Under the pieces are notes generated by a model, which had not been told where the DNA came from, made no database searches, and saw only the letters and a program-made list of their open reading frames with translations. The position numbers and the translations under genes were made by a program. 64,000 nucleotides of DNA from JBCCXL01 sp039191605 (GTDB taxonomy: Bacteria > Acidobacteriota > Thermoanaerobaculia > Multivoradales > JAHZIX01). Each line of letters begins with the position of its first letter. Position 1 is the stretch's first letter. The stretch covers positions 186,001-250,000 of the forward strand of contig JBCCXL010000005.1 of NCBI GenBank assembly GCA_039191605.1. The letters run 5' to 3'. Positions 45,231-53,214 of this stretch are shown piece by piece.

Positions 45231-45918
45231 GACCGACCTCCTCCACTCGCTTCAGTCGCCGGGCTAGGTCCAATAGCGCGCGGTGAACCCGCACCTTCAC
45301 CGCCCCCTCGGAAATCCCCAGGGCCTCGGCAATCACCGCGTAGGGCAGGCGCTGCCATCGCGCCAGGATCAGCAGCTCTTGGCGCTGGGGGGAGAGTTGG
45401 CGAAACGCCACCGCCAGGCGCTCTAAGCGCTGACGATCTTCGGCTTGCTGCAGCGGCGAGGGTCGCCGATCCTCCAGCATCGCCACCTCCAGGCCAGTAG
45501 TCTGGTGCTCGCTACCTCTAGAGGAGACCGGATCTGTATTCCCCACCCTGCCACCGGCGCGGTGGGCTCTGGCCACAACGCTGCGCGCGATGCGATAGAG
45601 CCAGCCGCGAAACGACACCGGACGCAGGAAAGACCGTCGATAGCCCAATACTCTGAGGAAAGTCTCCTGAAGGAGATCTTCGGCGATCGACGGAGAGGCC
45701 CCGCGAAGCCGGAAGTAGCCCACCAGCTGACCGGCGAATCGCTGATAGAGAATCTCTAAGGCCTGGTCATCCCCCTCCCGCGCCCGAACCATGAGCGCCT
45801 CGGCGCTGACGCTCTGCTCTGCAGAGATCCGCACCCCATCGCCGGGGTCTCGCTGGGCACCCAGCCTCTGGGAAAGCACCGGAGCATCGTCACGGAAAGT
45901 CTTATCTCGTGCCATCAC
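45217..45918 (-). CDS. ECF sigma factor
   Basis: A 233-residue sigma-70 family ECF protein. Region 2 reads ALEILYQRFAGQLVGYFRLRG ... AEDLLQETFLRVL, and region 4 QRQELLILARWQRLPYAVIAEALGISEGAVKVRVHRALL, the -35-binding helix-turn-helix. A ~40-residue N-terminal extension precedes region 2. It precedes the HEAT anti-sigma-like gene with an overlap. Target promoters are not known. Confidence 0.92.
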   Translation of the reverse strand: MMARDKTFRDDAPVLSQRLGAQRDPGDGVRISAEQSVSAEALMVRAREGDDQALEILYQRFAGQLVGYFRLRGASPSIAEDLLQETFLRVLGYRRSFLRPVSFRGWLYRIARSVVARAHRAGGRVGNTDPVSSRGSEHQTTGLEVAMLEDRRPSPLQQAEDRQRLERLAVAFRQLSPQRQELLILARWQRLPYAVIAEALGISEGAVKVRVHRALLDLARRLKRVEEVGHERS

Positions 45919-46061
45919 CCAGGAAAAGCCGCTGGCTGAGCAATGGTTACGATATTCCGCAAAGATCCCGCCGACGCCTCGGCCACCGGTACCTCAACTA
46001 CCGGCACCTCAGCTCCCGGCGATCCTCCTTCGGGACAGGCGGTGACCGCCGCCCCTCGCCC

Positions 46062-46919
46062 TCAGTAGACCTCCGGAATGACGTAGCTCTCGAGAGCCTC
46101 GATGGGCTTCGGGTATTCGAGGTCGAGCCCCTCGAGAACCTCCAGGAGGATCTCCGAGGCGCAGAGGTTGCGGTACCACTTCTTGTCCGCCGGCACGACC
46201 CACCACGGGGCCCAGGGAGTGTTGCAGCGGGTCAGGGCCTCTTCGTAGGCGTGACGGAAGCGCGGCCAGAGCTTGCGATCCTCGAGATCTCCGGGGGAAA
46301 ACTTCCAGTGCTTGTCCGGATTGATCTGACGCTTGCGCAGCCGGTCTCCCTGCTCCTCGGGACTGATGTGCAGGAAGAGCTTGACGACGGTGACTCCACT
46401 ATCCGTGAGCAGCTTTTCGAAGGCGTTGATGTGGTCGTAGCGAGCCTGCCACACGGGATCCGGAACCAGCTGCTTGACCCGCACCACCAGCACGTCCTCG
46501 TAGTGGGAGCGATTGAACACCGACACCCTGCCGCGGCGGGGGGTATGGCGGTGCACCCGCCACAGGAAGTCGTGGGCGAGCTCCTCCTCTGTGGGCACTT
46601 TGAAGGGCACCACTCGCACCCCCTGGGGGTTGAAGGCCCCGAGCACGTGGCGGATCAGGCCGTCTTTGCCGGCGGTATCCATGCCCTGCAGGACGATCAG
46701 CAGACCGTGGCGATTTCCCGCGTAGAGGCGCCGCTGCAGCTCGTTGAGCCGAAGATGATTGTCCGCCAGCCGAGCCTCGCCGGCGGCTCGCTTCCAGTCG
46801 GTGCCGTCGGGAGCATCATCGTGGCGAGGGTCGATAGCGTCGAGGTCGAAGCGCTCCCCGGGAGCTACCCGAAACCCGTACCCTCTGGGCTGATTCTCCG
46901 CGTTCTTCTTCGAGCTCAT
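46062..46919 (-). CDS. Polyphosphate kinase 2 family
   Basis: A 285-residue PPK2, which moves phosphate between polyphosphate and nucleotides. Walker A is GMDTAGKDG, Walker B region FNRSHYEDV, and the lid has RLRKRQINPDKHWKFSPGDLEDR. WWVVPADKKWYRNLCASEI is also family-typical. Class (I or III, and nucleotide preference) is not decided. Its start overlaps the stop of the upstream membrane protein gene by 4 nt, so they are co-translated. Confidence 0.93.
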   Translation of the reverse strand: MSSKKNAENQPRGYGFRVAPGERFDLDAIDPRHDDAPDGTDWKRAAGEARLADNHLRLNELQRRLYAGNRHGLLIVLQGMDTAGKDGLIRHVLGAFNPQGVRVVPFKVPTEEELAHDFLWRVHRHTPRRGRVSVFNRSHYEDVLVVRVKQLVPDPVWQARYDHINAFEKLLTDSGVTVVKLFLHISPEEQGDRLRKRQINPDKHWKFSPGDLEDRKLWPRFRHAYEEALTRCNTPWAPWWVVPADKKWYRNLCASEILLEVLEGLDLEYPKPIEALESYVIPEVY

Positions 46920-47692
46920 TCCTTGCTCTCCTGATCTGATTTCTGGGCCTCTCGCCCCTCGTCACCGCCGTGGATCGAAGCCTTCTGATCGTCGTCCAGG
47001 CCCCTCAACTCCCCGCTGCCTACCCTCAGCTCGCCCGTCGAACCTTGCTTGAATCCCTGGAGCGAGCGATCTGCCTTGGCGAAGGCTAGAGAGAAATAGA
47101 GGCGGGTGTTGATATACCCCGCGAGGAAGCCGAGGCTGCAGAAGATCAGCACCATGGCGATACTCACCGAGCGGGCCATAGCGGTGGGCTCTTCTCCGCT
47201 AGCCATCGCGATGAATTCCGCCAGCTTCACCACGCCCTCGGGAATCTCCCGCAGCTCGATGAGTCCGACGCCCACCAGGGTCTTGGTGAGCCAATCCGAA
47301 ACCCGCTCCAGATTGGTATTCACCCGCAGGTCCGAAACGGCAACCTGCCGATAGCGAGTGGCGGCTTCATGCCGCCCGGAAGCGGCCGCTCCCTCCCCAC
47401 CCGCAGCTTCGAGAACCGTCGTTTGCCCCGCTTCCTGAGCCGGTGCCGTGATGATCCGCTGCTCGTCGCTGACCTTCGGAATGCCGAAAAGAAAGCCTAC
47501 GAGCACGCCGCAGGCCAAGAAGGAGCTAGCCCACAGCAGAGCGGCGCCGAGGGGGATTTGGTGCTGGAAGAAAAGTAGCGCCAGAGCCGTGAGCATCGGC
47601 AGCAGCACAAAGAAGAAGGAATCGCGGTACGCGCGCCAATACTCCTGCATGAGGAAATCAGCGATCTCGGCGGGGGACTTCATAGGCGGCAC
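46916..47692 (-). CDS. Membrane protein with conserved NTNLE-SDWLTK motif
   Basis: A 258-residue protein with about four hydrophobic helices (residues 26-44, 48-72, ~135-160 partial, 175-195). The VNTNLERVSDWLTKTLVGVGLIEL segment matches a motif I have seen in membrane modules of several uncharacterised proteins, but I cannot name the family with confidence. The C-terminus is charged and disordered (DDQKASIHGGDEGREAQKSDQESKE). Co-translated with PPK2, so a phosphate or energy-linked role is possible. Confidence 0.72.
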   Translation of the reverse strand: MPPMKSPAEIADFLMQEYWRAYRDSFFFVLLPMLTALALLFFQHQIPLGAALLWASSFLACGVLVGFLFGIPKVSDEQRIITAPAQEAGQTTVLEAAGGEGAAASGRHEAATRYRQVAVSDLRVNTNLERVSDWLTKTLVGVGLIELREIPEGVVKLAEFIAMASGEEPTAMARSVSIAMVLIFCSLGFLAGYINTRLYFSLAFAKADRSLQGFKQGSTGELRVGSGELRGLDDDQKASIHGGDEGREAQKSDQESKE

Positions 47693-47880
47693 CTCATCAG
47701 GTGTCGGAGCTAGGATGAGAAGCGAATCGCTCTGGACGAAGAATCTGCGAATTTCGGTCTACGAAGTATAGCTTCCACTTCCGGAGTGCTCGTCACCGAT
47801 CGCCCAGGACAAGGCCCATCTCGAGGACCTGAGTCGAGAATCTGTACCGGGGCCCGGATCGAGCCCCGAGGGCGAGGGCC

Positions 47881-50301
47881 TCAGAGATAGCCCAAGGCTT
47901 CCAGCTGCTGACGAAGCTCCGGATCGAGAGATTCGGGGCCCGCGGACTCCACCGGCGGCGCCCGGCGCTCGCTGTCGAGCCACCGCAGCCGGGATTCCAG
48001 CCAGCCGGCGAGCACCGGGCGACAGGGAGCGAGATCTTCCGCCTCCGCCGGGCTCTGGTCTCGAGCAAAGAGCTGAGAGCGCCCCCCGGAGCGGCGCCCG
48101 GAAGCCCGAGACAGGGGCCGGATCAGCTTCCACTGGCCGTCGATCCAGCTCTCCGCTCGACGATCGAAGTAGTGCAGATGAGCGAGCACCGGCTGCCGCT
48201 CTCGATCCTCGCCGAGGCTGCCCTCTGAACCCAAGCCCAGGAGAGGAGCTCGGCTGAATCCGTCTAGGTCCGCCGGCACCTCCAGCCCCACCAGATCGAG
48301 CAGAGTGGGCGTGACGTCCACGTGGCTCACCGCCTGATGGACTCGAACTGGCTCTACCGCCCAGGAAGGCGGCAGGCGCATCAGCCAGGGCACCGCCAGA
48401 ACCTCGTGATGAAGATCTAGACCGTGGGTCCACTCCTCGTGCTCGCCGAAGGCCTCGCCGTGGTCGGAGAGGAAGACGATGACGGTGTCGTCCAGCAGGT
48501 CCCGCTCCTCCAGGGCATCGAGAAAGCGCCCGAAGGTCGCGTCCTGAAAGGCGATCTCCGCCTCGTAGAGGGCCTTGAGGTCTCTCGCCAGGGCGGGCGA
48601 GCCCTCCATGCGTCGCTGCGAGAGAGCCGACATCATCTCCACCGACCCGAGAGCTGAGGGCCGTGGCCCTTGCGCCACCTCCACTCCCGGCGCAAAGCGG
48701 CGCTGATAGGCCGGAGGCGGGGTGTAGGGAGCGTGGGGGTCTACGGTGTGGACGTAGAGAAAGAAGGGTTGCTGCTGCCCTGAGGCAGGATCCCCGTCGT
48801 AGATCTCGTCCAGCCACGCCAGCGCGCTGCGATGGAGTCGCGGCGAGCGCGGCGCACCGATGTCCCAATGCTCCTGCACGCTCCCCTCACTGAGGAAGAC
48901 GAAGTGATCGAAGCCGCGGTGAAAGCCGAAGGCTTCGGTCACGAAGGCGTTGGCCACCACCGCCCCGGTATGCCATCCCGCCGCCCGGAAATGCTCCGCC
49001 AGGGTGGGCACCGAGGGATCGAGAGGGGAATCCAGACGCACCGCCCGATGGCGACGAGGCTGCAATCCGGTGAGGATCGACGCGGCGGAGGGCTTGGTCC
49101 AGCTGCTCTGGGCCGTCGTGTCGGCAAATACCACCCCGTCCTCTGCTAGGGCATCGAGGCGTGGTGTTAGACCGGGGCGACCGCCGTAGGTGCCGAGCCC
49201 GTCGGCCCGCAGGGTATCCACCAGGTAGAGCACGACGTTGACCGCAGAGGGCGAAGGGAGCGACTCCTGCCGAGAGGGATTTGCCGCTGCGGGCGAGGGC
49301 GCCTCGGGCTCCACCGACTTGGGCTCCACCGGCTCGGGCTCCACCGGCTCGGGCTCCACCGGCTCGGGCTCCACCGGCTCGGGCTCCACCGGCCCCCGGC
49401 TCACCACCCGTGGAGCCTTGATCAACAGGGCTCCCCCGGACTCTTCCTGCTGCGCCAAGGCCTCGAAGCGAAGGCGAACCAGGCCGCCCCATCGCGGCAG
49501 CTCCAGCTGCCGGGGTCCGGTGCCGCTCCACTCCTGCTGCGCTCTCTTCGGCGAGTCGACCGCGGGGCCTCCAGCGGGACCGTCCTGGAGAGCCTCCACC
49601 GCCAATCTCGGTGAACCCAGCCCCACCGCTTCCAGCCCCAGCACCTTGAGAGAGCTCTTCGGCTCCACCCGCAGAAAGAAGTCCACCCGAGACCCTGCCG
49701 GCAGCAACAGATCCTCTCCCACCGGCCTCGGCTCTCTCGGCGTCTCTTCCTCGCCCCCTAGGCGCAAAGATTCACAGGCGATCCCCAGGCTTCGCCGGTC
49801 CCCCGGGATCGAGGCCACCGGGGTCTTGAGCAGGAGGCGGTTCTCTCCCGCCTGCAGCGTCTCCGCGGGCAGCTCCACCACCACCGGCTGGAAGGCTTCC
49901 TCCAAGCCCACGACCGGCAGGGAGGTTTCATTGACCGAAACCTCTAGCGGCGTTCCGCTCTCCGGGCCCCGACAGCGGAGGGTGAGGCTCGTCGCCCGGG
50001 GGCGCAGGAGGAAAAAGCGTAGCTCCGCCTCTCCCCGAGTCCAGGCGAAGCTCCGTTCCCGATCCCGCTCGTTGCGATGCCACCCGGCGCCGAGAGCTGC
50101 CCGGGCCTGGGGAGAGCCAATATCGAGGACGGAGGTCTCGCGCTCGATGGCCGCGCCGGGCCACTGGGCCGCCAGCTGATGGGTCTGCCTCAGGGCCTCT
50201 GGCGGCCCGCAGCCGAGACTCCAGGCTCCCCACGCCGCAGCGATGAGGAGGGAGCCCAAACGGCAACGGCGCAGGGGGCAGGTCCCTGAGAAGCGCTTCA
50301 C
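47881..50301 (-). CDS. Sulfatase-superfamily lipoprotein with N-terminal beta domain
   Basis: An 806-residue exported protein. The GTG at 50301 overlaps the nhaA stop by 4 nt (GTGA) and gives a signal sequence ending SLGCG (lipobox). Residues ~50-320 look like a beta-rich accessory region, then VEPEP repeats, then the sulfatase fold: NVVLYLVDTLRADGLGTYGG, SWTKPSAASILTG, VHTVDPHAPY and VFLSDHGEAFGEHEEWTHG. The usual Cys or Ser that becomes formylglycine in C/S-x-P-S-R is Thr here (TKPSA), so it is more likely a phosphodiesterase or phosphatase-like relative than a true sulfatase. The C-terminus ends LEALGYL. A longer reading to 50925 crosses nhaA and is rejected. Confidence 0.85.
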   Translation of the reverse strand: MKRFSGTCPLRRCRLGSLLIAAAWGAWSLGCGPPEALRQTHQLAAQWPGAAIERETSVLDIGSPQARAALGAGWHRNERDRERSFAWTRGEAELRFFLLRPRATSLTLRCRGPESGTPLEVSVNETSLPVVGLEEAFQPVVVELPAETLQAGENRLLLKTPVASIPGDRRSLGIACESLRLGGEEETPREPRPVGEDLLLPAGSRVDFFLRVEPKSSLKVLGLEAVGLGSPRLAVEALQDGPAGGPAVDSPKRAQQEWSGTGPRQLELPRWGGLVRLRFEALAQQEESGGALLIKAPRVVSRGPVEPEPVEPEPVEPEPVEPEPVEPKSVEPEAPSPAAANPSRQESLPSPSAVNVVLYLVDTLRADGLGTYGGRPGLTPRLDALAEDGVVFADTTAQSSWTKPSAASILTGLQPRRHRAVRLDSPLDPSVPTLAEHFRAAGWHTGAVVANAFVTEAFGFHRGFDHFVFLSEGSVQEHWDIGAPRSPRLHRSALAWLDEIYDGDPASGQQQPFFLYVHTVDPHAPYTPPPAYQRRFAPGVEVAQGPRPSALGSVEMMSALSQRRMEGSPALARDLKALYEAEIAFQDATFGRFLDALEERDLLDDTVIVFLSDHGEAFGEHEEWTHGLDLHHEVLAVPWLMRLPPSWAVEPVRVHQAVSHVDVTPTLLDLVGLEVPADLDGFSRAPLLGLGSEGSLGEDRERQPVLAHLHYFDRRAESWIDGQWKLIRPLSRASGRRSGGRSQLFARDQSPAEAEDLAPCRPVLAGWLESRLRWLDSERRAPPVESAGPESLDPELRQQLEALGYL
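49306..49395 (-). repeat. 15-bp tandem repeat, 6 copies (VEPEP)
   Basis: Unit gggctccaccggctc, six copies with the outermost ones diverged, encoding VEPEP repeats in the linker between the two halves of the sulfatase-like protein. Confidence 0.95.
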
Positions 50302-51599
50302 TGGGAAGCGGAGCCGGGCTCCGGCAAAGCCCGGCGCAACACCATCAGACCCGCGATCGCGGCGATCACCGAAGCGCTGAGCACTCCGAGCTTCGCTTGA
50401 TCCAGGAGAGGGCCCTCGCCAAAGGCTAGAGAGCCGATGAATAGGGACATGGTGAAGCCGATTCCCGCCAGCATCGAAGCTCCCACGACGGCCGACCAGC
50501 CGAAGGAATCCGGCAGCCTTGCCCAGCCGAGGCGCACCGCAAGCCATGCACAGAAGGTGATCCCCACGGTCTTGCCGATGAGCAGACCGAGGGCAGAGCC
50601 GATGGCCACCGGCGCCATCAAGGCGGTGAGACCTCCCTCCAGGGCAAAGCCCGCGTTGAAGAATGCAAACACCGGCATCACCAGATAAGCCACCCAAGGC
50701 TTCAGCCCATGCTCCAGGCGATGGAGCGGGCTTTGGGCGTCGTTCACCGCCGACTCGAGCCGCTCGAAGCGGGCCTCCTGCCGTTCGAACTCGCTCTCCG
50801 CCAGGGCCTCCTCCAGCTGCTGGCGCAGCCGGGTACCGGACCCGAAGTGCCGGATGGGTACCGCAAAGGCGAGCAGAACCCCGGCTACGGTGGCGTGGAC
50901 CCCAGACTTGAGGAAGCCGTACCACAAGATCACCCCAAGAATGGCGAAGACTCCCAGGTTAGAGAATCGACGGCCGTAGAGCAGAGCCACCACCCACGCC
51001 AGCAGGGCGATCGCTAGGTAGGAGACCTTCACCGTTTCGGTATAGAAGATCGCGATCACGGCGATGGCGCCGAGGTCGTCGACGATCGCCAGAGCGGTGA
51101 GAAAGACCTTCAGCGCCACCGGCACCCGGGGGCCCAACAAGGCCAGCATCCCTAGAGCAAAGGCGATATCCGTCGCCATCGGGACGCCCCATCCGGCAGC
51201 GCCTTCTCCCCCCGCGTTGAATCCCACATAGACTAGGGCCGGAAAGACCATGCCACCGATGGCGGCGGCCACCGGAAAGGCAGCGGCGCTACGATCCTTC
51301 AACTCTCCGAAGACCATCTCGCGCTTGATCTCTAGGCCTACAAAGAGAAAGAAGAGCACCATCAGGCCATCGTTGATCCACAGCAGCAGCCCCTTGCTCA
51401 CGTTCGCAAAATCACCGATCTCGACGGTGATCTGCACCTGTTTCCAACGTTCATAGTTGGAAGCTGGCTCCAGAAACTCCCAATTAGCGAACAAGAAAGC
51501 GGCGAGAGCTGCAAAAATCAGCAGGAAGCCGCTACGGCTCTCGGAGCGAAAGAATGCCTCGAAAGGCGTTAGGATTTTGGCTCTCGCAGAAACAGACAT
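50298..51599 (-). CDS. nhaA: Na+/H+ antiporter NhaA
   Basis: A 433-residue membrane antiporter that expels Na+ in exchange for H+ and controls pH and salt. It has about twelve helices; the functional Asp pair is in ALAIVDDLGAIAVIAIFY, and the earlier segment MATDIAFALGMLALLG is typical. A start ATG at 51599 with no upstream frame conflict. Translationally coupled to the sulfatase-like lipoprotein gene that follows. Confidence 0.95.
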   Translation of the reverse strand: MSVSARAKILTPFEAFFRSESRSGFLLIFAALAAFLFANWEFLEPASNYERWKQVQITVEIGDFANVSKGLLLWINDGLMVLFFLFVGLEIKREMVFGELKDRSAAAFPVAAAIGGMVFPALVYVGFNAGGEGAAGWGVPMATDIAFALGMLALLGPRVPVALKVFLTALAIVDDLGAIAVIAIFYTETVKVSYLAIALLAWVVALLYGRRFSNLGVFAILGVILWYGFLKSGVHATVAGVLLAFAVPIRHFGSGTRLRQQLEEALAESEFERQEARFERLESAVNDAQSPLHRLEHGLKPWVAYLVMPVFAFFNAGFALEGGLTALMAPVAIGSALGLLIGKTVGITFCAWLAVRLGWARLPDSFGWSAVVGASMLAGIGFTMSLFIGSLAFGEGPLLDQAKLGVLSASVIAAIAGLMVLRRALPEPGSASQ

Positions 51600-51701
51600 G
51601 AGTTATTTCCGTAAATCCTCAAGGTTCAAAAGGTCGTACTCAGGGTCGACGCCTGCCTGTGCTATTTTTGTCCCCCTCCTCCACCAACCCCCTGTCTAGC
51701 T

Positions 51702-52274
51702 TTGCCTACCGTGAGACTTTCGACTCAAGACCTCGAAGGCCTGTTAGGCCGTGTGCAAAGCGGGGACCTTCAGGCCCGCCAGAGTATTCTCGTTTTTTTG
51801 CAGGCGAGATTACTCCCCCTGGCGAAACGAAGGGTAGCAGAAGCAGATGCCGAGGATCTCCTACAGGAGACACTCCTAGTATTCGACGCCGAGCTCGATC
51901 GGATCACCTCTCCGGAGGCCGTGCTGGCCTTTGCACACCAGGTGCTCCGAAACAAGATTGGCAATTACTACCGCAAGCGAGACCGCCGCAGAGTGCACCA
52001 CGTGGACTATGAGGCGGCGCCGGAACCCAGCGCGACCATCGACGCAGACCTCGAAGTTGCTGAATTAGAACGGGTTTTGGTTCGTGCTCTCGCCCGCCTT
52101 GGAGAAAAACGCCCCCGCTGTCGTCAGATCTTTGACGGTATACGGGCCGAAAAAGAAATCAAGGAAATCGCTCTCCAGCTCGGCATTCCGAGAGCTCGCG
52201 TCGATGACCGCCTCTACCGCTGTCGACGCGCCTTGAAAGAGATCCTCCGCGATGAATTCGGGATCCGCCTTTAG
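51702..52274 (+). CDS. ECF-like sigma factor
   Basis: A 190-residue sigma-70 family protein. Region 2 reads RVAEADAEDLLQETLLVFD, and region 4 KEIKEIALQLGIPRARVDDRLYRCRRALKEIL. The start is a TTG at 51702 or GTG at 51711; neither has a clear Shine-Dalgarno, so the N-terminus is unsure. It is followed 73 bp later by a zinc-type anti-sigma/TPR gene, then a CHAT protease gene, an arrangement suggesting that the three form one response module. Confidence 0.85.
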   Translation: MPTVRLSTQDLEGLLGRVQSGDLQARQSILVFLQARLLPLAKRRVAEADAEDLLQETLLVFDAELDRITSPEAVLAFAHQVLRNKIGNYYRKRDRRRVHHVDYEAAPEPSATIDADLEVAELERVLVRALARLGEKRPRCRQIFDGIRAEKEIKEIALQLGIPRARVDDRLYRCRRALKEILRDEFGIRL

Positions 52275-52347
52275 CGTCGTCGGTACCCTCCTTAATTTCC
52301 CGCGCCGCACACCGATCCCTCCGACCCAATGCTGCCGGAGATCGAGC

Positions 52348-53214
52348 ATGAAGCCCCCTGAGTCTTTCCACCCTGCGCCTCGCGGCTGTACCGACCCAAG
52401 ACTGGGACGGTATCTGGCCCGCTATGAGCTCGAAGCCCTCAATGAAGTTGAGCGCAAGGCCTTTCTTGACCACCTTCTTCAATGTGAAGCCTGCCACGAA
52501 GAGATTTTTTCCTTCGAAGAGGTCGCCGCCCTTTTGCGCCCCGCTTCCCGAAGCGCCCGCCACCGCGATTCGGTATCCCACCCGGTAGACGGTTTCGAAC
52601 GAGAGGGCGCCGACCCACAACCCGACCGACCCTCCAAACCGACTCAGTGGCGGCGATGGATGCCCGTAGCGGCCGCGATTCTGCTGACGGCCCTCTCCAC
52701 CAGCCTGCTGGTCTTCCAGGACAGCCCGAATCCGGTACAGCCGCAGGAGATTTCCTCAGAGATCTCTGCGACTCTTCCCGATTGGTCGCCCCCAACGTGG
52801 GAAAACCTCCCCGCCGACGACCGTCCTCTGCTACGCTCTATCGGCGGTCCTATGGCCGCAGGACGCGACGCCTGGAGGCGCGGCGACTACGAGACGGCGG
52901 CGGAGCAGCTCGACGCAGCCTTGCGCCTCGACGATTCTCAGGTGAACGCGTGGTTCTACCGCGGTGTTGCTTTGCTTCGACTGGGCAAGGCAGAAGAGGC
53001 TCTCCACCCTCTGCGCCGCGCGCAGCGACTCGCCGGTGGTGAGCAACGGCTGGCAAGCCGTTACTATTTGGGCATTGCCCTCGCCGTCGGCAACCAAAAA
53101 GAAGAGGCCCGAGAGATTTTCAACGGCCTGCTTCAGGATGACCCAGACGGCCTCTGGGATTCGCAAGCCCGCAAGTTTCTTGAAGCCTTGGAGGCCCCTC
53201 CCAACCTTCCATGA
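52348..53214 (+). CDS. Membrane zinc-type anti-sigma protein with TPRs
   Basis: A 288-residue protein. GGAG precedes the ATG. H-x3-C-x2-C in FLDHLLQCEACHEEIF matches the anti-sigma zinc-binding domain (residues ~40-55), the membrane helix is MPVAAAILLTALSTSLLVF (~105-125), and the periplasmic part carries TPRs (AGRDAWRRGDYETAAEQLDAALRLDDSQVNAWFYRGVALL). It would hold the ECF sigma at the membrane and release it on a signal sensed by the TPRs or via the CHAT protease. Its stop overlaps the CHAT gene start by 4 nt. Confidence 0.85.
   Translation: MKPPESFHPAPRGCTDPRLGRYLARYELEALNEVERKAFLDHLLQCEACHEEIFSFEEVAALLRPASRSARHRDSVSHPVDGFEREGADPQPDRPSKPTQWRRWMPVAAAILLTALSTSLLVFQDSPNPVQPQEISSEISATLPDWSPPTWENLPADDRPLLRSIGGPMAAGRDAWRRGDYETAAEQLDAALRLDDSQVNAWFYRGVALLRLGKAEEALHPLRRAQRLAGGEQRLASRYYLGIALAVGNQKEEAREIFNGLLQDDPDGLWDSQARKFLEALEAPPNLP

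Noticed and set aside
50302..50925. N-terminal extension of the sulfatase-like gene through nhaA
   Set aside because: The extension lies inside nhaA in another frame and has no protein character; a GTG at 50301 with a lipoprotein signal and stop/start overlap explains the true start.
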